Assembly (NCBI RefSeq): GCF_049651205.1
Contig: NZ_JBASBR010000003.1
Span: forward strand, 62,001 to 126,000
Source of the DNA: Castellaniella sp049651205
GTDB lineage: Bacteria > Pseudomonadota > Gammaproteobacteria > Burkholderiales > Burkholderiaceae_B
Reading direction: 5' to 3'
Length of the DNA: 64,000 bases
Shown here: piece after piece, positions 35,431-42,933 of the stretch
Layout of the letters: every line of letters starts with the position of its first letter
How positions within the stretch are numbered: the first letter of the stretch is position 1
The notes under the pieces: model-generated
What the model was told of the DNA's origin: nothing
Databases searched by the model: none
What the model saw: the letters and a program-made list of their open reading frames with translations, nothing else
Program-made: the position numbers and the translations under genes

Positions 35431-36576
35431 TCAGGCGGCACCGCCGTCCGTGGGCCAGACCCCTGCCGGAATCATGACTTCGCCTCGCATGATCAGGCGA
35501 GCCGTACGCAAAAGCGCTGCCCGAACAATCTTCTGGGGGTCTTGTGCATCCAGCTCGAGTTCAACCGTGAATTCGCCACTGGGGTGTTCGATGGAAACCG
35601 CCTTGCGCCGCCCTGCCGGCAGTTGTGCCAGGGCATGCGGCACGGCACCGTCCAGCACACAGGCCGTACCCACGGTGACCGCCGCCAATACGCCAATGGC
35701 CTCGTGACAGACATGCGGAATAAAGCAACGCGTGTTGATGGCCCCATCCGCCTGCGGTGCGGAAACCAGCGTCATTTTTGGATAGTTGCGATCCGTGACA
35801 TCACCCAGGCCCATCATGGCCGCCGTTTTCAGGCGCAAGGCCTCGATACGGGCCTTGAGTGTCGTATCTGCATTGAGCTCGGCCGGTGTTTCCTGGCCAG
35901 AGCAACCCAGATCGGCCGCTTTGAACAGCACCAGGGGCATGCCGTTATCGATACAAGTGACATCAAGCTCGAACGGTGGAAAATCGGCCCCTGCTGGTGG
36001 TGTTATCCGCACGTGATCGCATACATTACCAGTGGGCAACAGGCCATCACACACCGAACCCGCCGTATCCAGAAAGTTGATGGTGATCGGCGCAGATGTG
36101 CCTGGTACGCCGTCGATACGGGCCTGGCCTTCGTAGCACACCTGACGCCCCTCGGACGTATCGGGTGTCAATACTGTGATGTCGCACTGCATGCCGGTAT
36201 TGCGCGTCAGGACACGAACCGTGGTTTCGTCACCTTGTGCCTGAATCAGGCCGCGCTCGAGGGCAAACGGCACCACAGCGGCCAGCATATTGCCGCAATT
36301 GGCCGTGGTATCCACGGTGTCACGGTCGGGCTGCAGTTGAGCAAACAGGAATTCGAGGTCGACACCCGGTGTGGTGCCAGCACGAACAATCCCCACCTTG
36401 CTGGTCAGCGGATGCGCACCGCCCAGGCCATCGATTTGCCGGCGATCGGGCGAGCCCATCACCGCCAGCAGCACGCGATCGCGTGTTGCGGTATCTTGCG
36501 GCAAGTCGTGCTCTAGAAAGAACGGACCACGGGATGTACCACCACGCATGAAAAGAGTTGGGACAGACCTTTGCAT
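35431..36576 (-). CDS. galD: 4-oxalomesaconate tautomerase (GalD/PrpF family)
   Basis: PrpF-fold isomerase that converts the keto form of 4-oxalomesaconate to the enol form used by the hydratase. 381 residues made of two DapF-like halves. Seen: TLFMRGGTSRGPFF at the N-terminus, IDGLGGAHPLTSKVG, and the catalytic-Cys strand TTANCGNMLAAV. First gene of the thirteen-gene run, so its promoter probably drives the pathway. GalD was defined in gallate degradation, and related genes (pmdU, ligU) occur in protocatechuate clusters. Confidence 0.92.
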   Translation of the reverse strand: MQRSVPTLFMRGGTSRGPFFLEHDLPQDTATRDRVLLAVMGSPDRRQIDGLGGAHPLTSKVGIVRAGTTPGVDLEFLFAQLQPDRDTVDTTANCGNMLAAVVPFALERGLIQAQGDETTVRVLTRNTGMQCDITVLTPDTSEGRQVCYEGQARIDGVPGTSAPITINFLDTAGSVCDGLLPTGNVCDHVRITPPAGADFPPFELDVTCIDNGMPLVLFKAADLGCSGQETPAELNADTTLKARIEALRLKTAAMMGLGDVTDRNYPKMTLVSAPQADGAINTRCFIPHVCHEAIGVLAAVTVGTACVLDGAVPHALAQLPAGRRKAVSIEHPSGEFTVELELDAQDPQKIVRAALLRTARLIMRGEVMIPAGVWPTDGGAA

Positions 36577-36604
36577 TACTTCACCAATCAGTCAACGTGA
36601 ACCT

Positions 36605-36610
36605 ATTATG
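36605..36610 (-). promoter_or_regulatory. Predicted -10 element of the galD (lig/liv) promoter
   Basis: Minus-strand CATAAT, one mismatch from consensus, about 29 bases before the galD ATG. The hexamer 17 bases upstream (TTAATC) is a poor -35, as expected of an activator-dependent promoter. The predicted transcription start near 36597 puts the 36655-36671 palindrome at about -66, the usual recognition position for LysR-type activators. Confidence 0.4.
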
Positions 36611-36654
36611 GTCGGATCCCAGTGAGAGATTAAGTGTGCTTGTCCACTATCTGC

Positions 36655-36671
36655 TATATCAAATTGATATA
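36655..36671. promoter_or_regulatory. LysR-type operator: perfect 8-1-8 palindrome between galD and the LysR gene
   Basis: TATATCAA and TTGATATA are exact reverse complements separated by a single A. The site fits the T-N11-A LysR consensus and lies in the 137-base divergent promoter region. It also overlaps a plausible -35 (TTGATA, 36664-36669) for the regulator gene, whose -10 would be TATAAC at 36685-36690. One site could therefore both activate galD and repress the regulator. Confidence 0.65.
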
Positions 36672-36713
36672 ATTGGATCGTTCATATAACAGGAAACAAG
36701 GGTAAACCCTGAG

Positions 36714-37625
36714 ATGGATCTGAAACAGCTGGAGTACTTCACCCGGGTGGCTGAACTCGGCAGTTTTACGCAAGCCTCCCATGCGCTGGACATCGCCCAG
36801 CCTGCGCTGAGCCGACAGGTTCGGCTGCTTGAGGTTGAACTCCGCCAGAATCTGCTCAACCGCAACGGACGCGGGGTGACCACCACCGAGGCCGGCAAGC
36901 TTTTGCTGGCACATTGCCGCGGCATTTTGCACCAGGTAGAACGTGCCAAAGAAGATATGGGCCGTGTACAAGGGGCTCTGGCCGGCCGCGTGGCACTGGG
37001 CATTGCCCCCAGCGCATCCAAAATGCTTACCGTACCGCTGACGCGGCAGTTTCGCAAGCAACTGCCCAATGCAACGCTGTCCATCAGCGAAGGGCTTTCG
37101 CTGATGATGCAGGAGTCCCTGTTGGCCGGCCGCCTGGATATCGCCCTGCTATACAACCCAACCGTGTCGGCCGAGCTCGACCTCCGCCCCCTGACCAGCG
37201 AGCGTTTATATCTTGTGGGTCCCAAAGGGCCCCACCCCTCGAAGGTGCCTATTTCTTTGGACGCACTGGCCGGCATTCCTCTGGTGATTCCGAACCGGCC
37301 ACATACCGTGCGCATGCTGCTGGAATCGCAACTGACACAAATTGGCCAGCGTCCTAATATCCGCCTAGAAATTGATGGGGTGGCGGCCATCCTGGATCTG
37401 GTGGCAGACGGCGCCGGCTACGCGGTTCTTAGCGAACATGCCGTCACGACATCCGCACACCCCGATGGATATCACATCCGACCAATCGCCGAACCCAGCC
37501 TATATAGCCAGCTATATCTGGCCACGGCATCCGGCCGGATCACAACCCTGACACAGCAGGCCGTGCTGGAGCTCATCCATAAAACCGTGCAAATCGTCTA
37601 CCCACCCGCCATGATTCAAGGCTGA
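36714..37625 (+). CDS. LysR-type regulator of the protocatechuate 4,5-cleavage cluster
   Basis: 303-residue LysR-type transcriptional regulator. The N-terminal winged helix-turn-helix covers residues 1-60 (LKQLEYFTRVAELGSFTQAS, then AQPALSRQVRLLEVELRQNL), followed by the periplasmic-binding-like effector domain from about residue 90. The N-terminus resembles the Nac/Cbl-like group often seen with protocatechuate clusters (PmdR, LigR type). It is divergent from galD, so I infer it controls the whole lig/liv run, with a pathway compound such as protocatechuate or oxalomesaconate as effector. Confidence 0.9.
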   Translation: MDLKQLEYFTRVAELGSFTQASHALDIAQPALSRQVRLLEVELRQNLLNRNGRGVTTTEAGKLLLAHCRGILHQVERAKEDMGRVQGALAGRVALGIAPSASKMLTVPLTRQFRKQLPNATLSISEGLSLMMQESLLAGRLDIALLYNPTVSAELDLRPLTSERLYLVGPKGPHPSKVPISLDALAGIPLVIPNRPHTVRMLLESQLTQIGQRPNIRLEIDGVAAILDLVADGAGYAVLSEHAVTTSAHPDGYHIRPIAEPSLYSQLYLATASGRITTLTQQAVLELIHKTVQIVYPPAMIQG

Positions 37626-37656
37626 CCAATCCCGCCAGGACAACCACAAGCAAATA

Positions 37657-38556
37657 TCAGGATGATTTTTTGGAAGAGGCAATCAGACAATCGGCATAGG
37701 CTTGCCAGTCGGCTTTGGCCGGCAAAGGCTGAAACGCACCTTCAGCAGCCTGCCCTGCCACCCAGTCTTGTTTTTCGGCAGTTGCAGCAGCCATCCAGGG
37801 CTCGAAGCCCGCTTCACGGACGGTATTGGCCACCTCGCGCATCTCTTCGGCGCGACGACGCCCGTGCTGCACAACACGGCTGAAAAAATATCGGCCCTGC
37901 TCCGTCCAGTCGATCGACGGGAAGGTTTCCTGCAGCGTTGGCAGCACGTAATCCTCGACTCCATACGCACGCGCGGTGGTGTAGCTTTCAATCACCAGCG
38001 CCTCCAGGCCTTTGATCATCACGCTGCGGCACATCTTGATGGCTGAGGCCACACCGAGCTCTGGTGAAACCACTTTGGCATCCATGCCCATGGCAGTGAG
38101 TTGCCCGGCCAGCGTCTCTGCATACGCGCCTCCCAGCAACATCGGCACGCGGATGCCGTAAGGCGGCACGGACGTCATGACGCCTGCCTCTACGTAGTGC
38201 CCACCTGCGGCTTCGATGAGTGCAGCAGCCTGGCGCTTGGCACCGGGAGATGCCGAGTTCAGATCAAGAAAGACGGTACCCGCCTGCAAGTGTGCCGCTG
38301 CTTCCTGGGCAACCGCCACTGTATTGGAGGCCGTCACGGCGGAGATCAGCAGATTGCTGGCCGCACAAAGATCCGCCATCGAGCCACTCAGGGTGATCCC
38401 GTTTTCGGCCGCCTTGGCCTTTAGCGGCGCAGCACTGGCCGCTGTGGCCAATTTGAGATCCCAGGCGCATACCGCTTGCAGTTGCGGCACCAGCCCGGCA
38501 CAAAAAATGCCGCCGACTTCACCATAACCAATCATGCCCAAGCGCATCCGTTGCAT
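37657..38556 (-). CDS. 6PGDH-like NAD(P)-dependent dehydrogenase with DUF1932 domain
   Basis: 299-residue beta-hydroxyacid-dehydrogenase-like protein: N-terminal Rossmann LGMIGYGEVGGIFCAG, then VFLDLNSASPGAKRQAA and GHYVEAGVMTSVPPYG (replacing the usual substrate motif), and a helical C-terminal domain with SAIKMCRSVMIKGLEAL, where K170-type lysine is expected, then the DUF1932 segment. The start at 38556 has GGAGG four bases upstream. Genes of this type recur near aromatic meta-cleavage clusters, but I know no proven reaction. It follows the aldo/keto reductase by 67 bases on the same strand. Confidence 0.82.
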   Translation of the reverse strand: MQRMRLGMIGYGEVGGIFCAGLVPQLQAVCAWDLKLATAASAAPLKAKAAENGITLSGSMADLCAASNLLISAVTASNTVAVAQEAAAHLQAGTVFLDLNSASPGAKRQAAALIEAAGGHYVEAGVMTSVPPYGIRVPMLLGGAYAETLAGQLTAMGMDAKVVSPELGVASAIKMCRSVMIKGLEALVIESYTTARAYGVEDYVLPTLQETFPSIDWTEQGRYFFSRVVQHGRRRAEEMREVANTVREAGFEPWMAAATAEKQDWVAGQAAEGAFQPLPAKADWQAYADCLIASSKKSS

Positions 38557-38623
38557 ATATCCTCCATGACGTTGCCAGGCCCACACCCCCATCCGCATAT
38601 CGGCAGGACGCCGCAGGGCCGGA

Positions 38624-39616
38624 CTAAAACTGTTCCGTGTCTATTTCCAGCTGTGATGCCGGTGCGTAGCGCTCTCCGGCAATTTGACCCGGCTGAAAAA
38701 AGGCAGAGATCGCCTGATCAAGTGCCGGGCTGATGGCCACCTGCGCCGCAGCCAGATTTTCTTGCAGGTGCCGGACATTGCAGGTGCCGGGAATCGGGAT
38801 GATGTCGGGGCCCTGGTGCAGCAGCCAGGCAAGCGCCAACTGGCCAGGCGTGCATTGCAGCGTCCGGGCGTGGTCTTGAAGCCAGTGCAACAACACCTGA
38901 TTACGTGAAAACGCATCTGGCTGAAACCGGGGGTGGCGGCGTCGCATATCGGTCTCGGGCAACGCGTCTGGTGAGGGCACCCCACCGGCCAGGAACCCCC
39001 GACCCAGCGGGCTGAATGCCACCATAGCGGCACCAATATCGCGGCATGCCTGCAGCACCGCAATTTCGACATTACGCGTCCAGAGCGAGTACTCGCTTTG
39101 AACGGCAGCAATCGGATGCACGGCATGGGCCCGGCGCAAGGTTTCAGCGGATACCTCGGACAGCCCCAGATAACGGATCTTGCCCGCTTGGACGAGATCG
39201 GCCAATGCGCCAACGCTGTCTTCGATAGGAACCGATTTATCCCAGCGATGCAGGTAGTAGAGATCGATGACATCGGTGCGCAAGCGCTGCAGCGAGTCTT
39301 CGCAGGTTTTACGCAGAGTCTCAGGCCGGCCATCGATACGGCGCTTGCCGTTTTCACGAAAGATCCCGCATTTGCTGGCCAGAAAGAACTGCTTGCGATG
39401 GGGGGCCAGCACCTGGCCCAGCAGCGTTTCATTAGCGCCGAAGCCGTACAAGGCTGCGGTGTCAAACAGGGTGACACCTTGTTCAAGCGCCGCAAGCAGC
39501 AAGGCTTCTGCCTGATCGGGCGCTGCGGCCGGGCCATAACCGTGACTAAGGCCCATGCATCCCAGGCCAATGGGAAATACCGGATTACCGGCGATCGTAC
39601 GTGCGTCTGTCATCAT
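38624..39616 (-). CDS. Aldo/keto reductase
   Basis: NADPH-dependent TIM-barrel oxidoreductase, 330 residues. Seen: LFDTAALYGFGANETLLGQVL with the catalytic Asp and Tyr, FFLASKCGIF with the catalytic Lys, DLYYLHRWDKSVPIEDSVGA with the His, GKIRYLGLSEVS, and VAFSPLGRGFLAG, the full AKR set. It belongs with the AKR13-like group by the YLHRWD pattern. Substrate unknown; the position between the lig cluster and pobA suggests an aromatic aldehyde or ketone. Start is 39616 or 39613 (two ATG codons in tandem). Confidence 0.88.
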   Translation of the reverse strand: MMTDARTIAGNPVFPIGLGCMGLSHGYGPAAAPDQAEALLLAALEQGVTLFDTAALYGFGANETLLGQVLAPHRKQFFLASKCGIFRENGKRRIDGRPETLRKTCEDSLQRLRTDVIDLYYLHRWDKSVPIEDSVGALADLVQAGKIRYLGLSEVSAETLRRAHAVHPIAAVQSEYSLWTRNVEIAVLQACRDIGAAMVAFSPLGRGFLAGGVPSPDALPETDMRRRHPRFQPDAFSRNQVLLHWLQDHARTLQCTPGQLALAWLLHQGPDIIPIPGTCNVRHLQENLAAAQVAISPALDQAISAFFQPGQIAGERYAPASQLEIDTEQF

Positions 39617-39671
39617 GATCCGATTATCGGTGCAAGCGCCAAATGAAGTAAACCGGCAGGTAGATCTATCA

Positions 39672-39689
39672 GCTATAGCAATTGGCTAT
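39672..39689. promoter_or_regulatory. Candidate operator upstream of the aldo/keto reductase gene
   Basis: ATAGC and GCTAT (39675-39689) are exact inverted repeats around AATTG, and GCTATAGC (39672-39679) is itself a palindrome. The site resembles the galD operator: both read GCTATA, then CAA and TTG, then TAT. A minus-strand GATAAT at 39623-39628 lies 54 bases from the centre, almost the same spacing as at galD. It may be a second binding site for the same LysR protein. Confidence 0.35.
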
Positions 39690-39698
39690 CGCACCTTG

Positions 39699-40679
39699 TT
39701 AGAGGTCTAGAATCAGCCGCGGCGTGCGCGCACGAGAGCAGCATGGGGTGAACTGATCATTGGCTGCATGTTCTTCATCTGTCAGGTAGGTGTCCCGGTG
39801 ATCCGGCACACCCTCGGTGATCCCTGTCAGGCAAGTGCCGCAGATACCCTCCTCACAAGATACCGGGATAAAGACCCCCTGACGGTCGAGCGCCGAGGTG
39901 ATCGACTCGTCGGCGGGAATCTGGAAGATCTCCCCCGTACTGGCCAGTTGCACTTCAAACGCAACGTCCTGATCAGTAATGACAGGACGATCGGCTTCGC
40001 CCAGCGCAAAACGCTCGACGTGCACCTGGGCATCTGGCAAGCCGGCCTGCCGCACCTGCCCACATACATAATCGATATAGCCGGCAGGCCCACACACATA
40101 CACATGGGTGTCCGCCAGAGGCTGGGCAGACAGCACACCGGGGATATCCAGTGCCGTGGCAGGGTCATCATCAAAATACAGTGCCACTGCGTCGGCAGGG
40201 AACTGCTGCAGTTGATCGAGAAAGGCAGCGCGCGCCTGACTGCGGCTGCTGTAGTGCAGTTGAAAGGGCATCTTGGTGGCTTGCAGCTGGCGCGCCATGC
40301 ACAGCAAAGGCGTGATGCCAATGCCACCGGCAAACAAGAGCGTGCAGGCGGCCGGAACCAGGCCGAAGTGATTTCTGGGTGCACTGATTTGCAGCAGATC
40401 ACCCACCTGGACAAGATCGTGGATGGCCTGCGAACCGCCCCGCGACTGAGCCTCACGCAAGACCGCAATCTGGTAATCCGTGCAAACGGTACAGTCACTC
40501 AGCAAAGAGTATTGCCGAATCAGCCCGCCGGGCACATGCACATCCACATGGGCGCCTGGCAAAAAAGACGGAAGATCCCGGCCATCCAACGCACGGAGGC
40601 CGAGACACACAATATCCTGGGCCACCACACGTTTCTGGCTGACCTGCACGGTAATCAAGGGAGTATCCATGCCTGCCAT
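39699..40679 (-). CDS. PDR/VanB-type oxygenase reductase (FAD/FMN, NAD, 2Fe-2S)
   Basis: Electron-transfer protein of about 326 residues with the order flavin domain, NAD domain, plant-type ferredoxin. Seen: flavin motif IRQYSLLSD, NAD-site FAGGIGITPLLCMARQL, VYVCGPAGYIDYV, and a C-terminal 2Fe-2S cluster with Cys residues in VSCEEGICGTCLTG and CCSRAR. Such reductases feed Rieske oxygenases (phthalate, vanillate). No Rieske oxygenase gene is present in the window and PobA needs no reductase, so its partner lies elsewhere. The start is uncertain: ATG 40679, with AGGAG 14 bases upstream, or ATG 40670. It is 28 bases after pobA. Confidence 0.88.
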   Translation of the reverse strand: MAGMDTPLITVQVSQKRVVAQDIVCLGLRALDGRDLPSFLPGAHVDVHVPGGLIRQYSLLSDCTVCTDYQIAVLREAQSRGGSQAIHDLVQVGDLLQISAPRNHFGLVPAACTLLFAGGIGITPLLCMARQLQATKMPFQLHYSSRSQARAAFLDQLQQFPADAVALYFDDDPATALDIPGVLSAQPLADTHVYVCGPAGYIDYVCGQVRQAGLPDAQVHVERFALGEADRPVITDQDVAFEVQLASTGEIFQIPADESITSALDRQGVFIPVSCEEGICGTCLTGITEGVPDHRDTYLTDEEHAANDQFTPCCSRARTPRLILDL

Positions 40680-40707
40680 TATCGCGCGAAAATCTCCTGG
40701 GGCAGGA

Positions 40708-41886
40708 TCAGACCACCGGCTCGTAAGGTAAACCGACATAGTTTTCGGCGATGGTGGTAAGCCCTGCCTGTGTACTGGTGTAGTAATCCTGCTCGGCCCG
40801 CTGGATACGCTGACTGAAGGGGTCGCTGTCAAACACATGCAACAGAGATGTCATCCACCAGGAAAACCGCTCAGCCTTCCAAATACGCCGCAAACAAATT
40901 TCCGAATAACGATCCAGGCGCTCGGGGTGGCCCTCAAGACAGGCACCCCGCAAGCCGTGGTATAGGGTATAGACGTCACTGGACGCCAGATTCAGACCCT
41001 TGGCGCCAGTAGGGGGCACAATGTGTGCGGCATCCCCCACCAGAAAGAGTCGGCCAAAGCGCATGGGCTCGGCCACAAAGCTACGCAAAGGCGCGATACT
41101 TTTTTCGAACGAAGGCCCTGTCTGCAACTTGGCAGCCAGATCCGCCGGTAGGCGTGCCGACAATTCTGTCCAGAAGCGGTCGTCCGACCACTCTTCGACG
41201 TGTTCAGCCAGACTGCACTGCAGGTAATAGCGGCTACGGGTGTGAGAGCGCATGCTGCAAAGGGCAAAACCGCGTGGATTATGGATGTATACCAGCTCTT
41301 CCTCCACCGGCGGGGTGTCCGTGAGCAAGCCAAGCCAACCAAACGGATAGACGCGCTCAAACGACTGGATGCGATCGACCGGCACCGACTTGCGGGACAC
41401 CCCATGAAACCCGTCACAGCCGGCGATATAGTCGCACTCCAGCGAGTGCTGTTCTCCCTGGTGCAGAAACGTCACCTTAGGCTTGCCGTCGAGAAAATCA
41501 TGCAGCTGCACATCGGTGGCTTCGTAGTAGATGGGCTCACCGTTTTCCCGGCGCGCATTCATCAGATCATGCGTGACTTCCGTCTGGCCATACACCAGTA
41601 CCGATTTGCCTGTTAGTGCCTTCATGTCCACGCGGTGACGCCCATCCTGAAAAGCCAGCGTAAAGCCTTCATGATCCAGGCCTTGGCGATCCATGTGTTC
41701 GGACACCCCCGCCTCGCGCATCAACTCGACAAAGCCATACTCAAGCACCCCCGCCCGCACCCGGCTCAGCACATACTCGGACGTATGCCGCTCGAGAATC
41801 ACGTTATCAATGCCGCAACGGTGCAGCAATTGCCCCAGCAACAGGCCCGATGGCCCTGCCCCGATAATGGCAACCTGTGTCTTCAT
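40708..41886 (-). CDS. pobA: 4-hydroxybenzoate 3-monooxygenase
   Basis: Flavoprotein hydroxylase that turns 4-hydroxybenzoate, NADPH and O2 into protocatechuate. 392 residues, the usual size. Seen: VAIIGAGPSGLLLGQLLHR (FAD), ERHTSEYVLSRVRAGVLE, YIAGCDGFHGVSRKSVP (DG motif), and FLVGDAAHIVPPTGAKGLNL, all near-identical to known PobA. The ATG at 41886 has a GGAGGAG nine bases upstream; the longer frame to 42003 lacks conservation. Divergent AraC gene and a shared 118-base promoter region point to local control. Confidence 0.96.
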   Translation of the reverse strand: MKTQVAIIGAGPSGLLLGQLLHRCGIDNVILERHTSEYVLSRVRAGVLEYGFVELMREAGVSEHMDRQGLDHEGFTLAFQDGRHRVDMKALTGKSVLVYGQTEVTHDLMNARRENGEPIYYEATDVQLHDFLDGKPKVTFLHQGEQHSLECDYIAGCDGFHGVSRKSVPVDRIQSFERVYPFGWLGLLTDTPPVEEELVYIHNPRGFALCSMRSHTRSRYYLQCSLAEHVEEWSDDRFWTELSARLPADLAAKLQTGPSFEKSIAPLRSFVAEPMRFGRLFLVGDAAHIVPPTGAKGLNLASSDVYTLYHGLRGACLEGHPERLDRYSEICLRRIWKAERFSWWMTSLLHVFDSDPFSQRIQRAEQDYYTSTQAGLTTIAENYVGLPYEPVV

Positions 41887-41905
41887 GATGCTCCTCCGTT
41901 TGTCT

Positions 41906-41927
41906 GCAACTTCTTCATGGAAGTTGC
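41906..41927. promoter_or_regulatory. Perfect inverted repeat in the pobA-AraC promoter region
   Basis: GCAACTTC and GAAGTTGC are exact inverted repeats with a six-base spacer, 19 bases before the pobA ATG. It is a candidate operator for the divergent AraC regulator, or a hairpin in the pobA leader next to its ribosome binding site. A second, looser pair (ATTCCA at 41943, TGGAAT at 41972) and a TTGACA at 41951-41956 lie further upstream. Confidence 0.45.
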
Positions 41928-42004
41928 TTTTGATCTGTGAGGATTCCATCTTGACAAGTCCCTCACTGTTTTGGAATGAACTTTTCAAGCATAAAATTGC
42001 CAAT

Positions 42005-42880
42005 ATGAACTATTTTCAAGGTGCCCCGCTTTTCCAGCTATACGGGGAACAGGACAGCTGGCCACTGGCAGAAATGCTGCATTGCGAAACCATTGCGTCG
42101 CGCAGCCGCTTGCACGATTGGCATATCCGGCCCCATCACCATGCGGGTCTTTACCAGATTTTGTACCTGCACAAAGGGCGTGCCATCGTCGGCCTGGACG
42201 GCGCGCAGCATGTGCTTCAGGGGCCTGCCGCGCTGGAGATCCCTCAGGCCTTTGTGCACGGGTTTGAGTTCGACGCCCGTTGCACCGGCCATGTCATCAC
42301 CATCACACATGCGCTTTTGACACGTTTGGCAGAGCAACTGGGGCCTGCGGCAACGCCGCCATCAGAGCCGGTCATCCATCGTTTTAGCCAGCAGGATCAC
42401 GGCCGCTGCCTGCACGAGGCGTGCACCCAGCTGCATCTGCAGTACGGTGCCCATCAGCCTTTCAGGGATGCCTTGATACAGGCCTGGCTGACGCTGCTAT
42501 ATACCCGGCTGCGCAGCTCTCCAGCCGAAGGCACACGGCAACGGCAAACGCAGCGCGGCCTGCAGCACTATATACGGTTTGTAAATTTGCTCGAGCAGGC
42601 GCATTGCCAGCACCATATGGTGGCCTGGTACGCCCCGCAGCTGGGTTTAAGCACCACTCATCTGACACTGGTAACTCGGGCACATGCAGACAAAACCCCT
42701 TTGCAGATGATTCATGCCCGACTGGCACTGGCAGCCAGCCGCAGACTGGTATACACCACACTAAGCATCAGTGAAATTGCCGATGCCCTGGGCTTCTCCG
42801 AGCCCGCGCATTTCACGCGGTTTTTTCGTAAAACAGCCGGTGTGTCCCCCCGAAACTTCCGCCTGAATATCGTGCAATAA
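42005..42880 (+). CDS. AraC-family regulator of pobA (PobC-like)
   Basis: 291-residue AraC/XylS-type regulator: an N-terminal cupin-like effector domain (RPHHHAGLYQILYLHKGRA, IPQAFVHGFEF) and a C-terminal pair of helix-turn-helix motifs (APQLGLSTTHLTLVTRAHAD; ISEIADALGFSEPAHFTRFF, then VSPRNFR). The divergent arrangement with pobA matches the AraC-type PobC/PobR activators of pobA in pseudomonads, which respond to 4-hydroxybenzoate. The ATG at 42005 gives the first conserved residue; a longer frame to 41693 lies antisense in pobA. Confidence 0.9.
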   Translation: MNYFQGAPLFQLYGEQDSWPLAEMLHCETIASRSRLHDWHIRPHHHAGLYQILYLHKGRAIVGLDGAQHVLQGPAALEIPQAFVHGFEFDARCTGHVITITHALLTRLAEQLGPAATPPSEPVIHRFSQQDHGRCLHEACTQLHLQYGAHQPFRDALIQAWLTLLYTRLRSSPAEGTRQRQTQRGLQHYIRFVNLLEQAHCQHHMVAWYAPQLGLSTTHLTLVTRAHADKTPLQMIHARLALAASRRLVYTTLSISEIADALGFSEPAHFTRFFRKTAGVSPRNFRLNIVQ

Positions 42881-42883
42881 CAA

Positions 42884-42913
42884 CGCCCCCGCACATGGTG
42901 ATGTACGGGGGCG
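42884..42913. terminator. Terminator-like hairpin between the AraC gene and rpoD
   Basis: CGCCCCCG pairs with CGGGGGCG over eight bases; after one mismatch, ACAT pairs with ATGT, leaving a GGTG loop. It lies directly after the AraC gene stop and before the convergent rpoD stop at 42934. No T-run of note, so efficiency is unclear, but the position between convergent genes favours a bidirectional terminator. Confidence 0.6.
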
Positions 42914-42933
42914 CATGATACTGCTAGAAAAGC

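Noticed and set aside
35542..36516. 324-residue plus-strand frame antisense to galD
   Set aside because: His/Arg/Gln-rich shadow; galD carries all PrpF-family motifs on the other strand.
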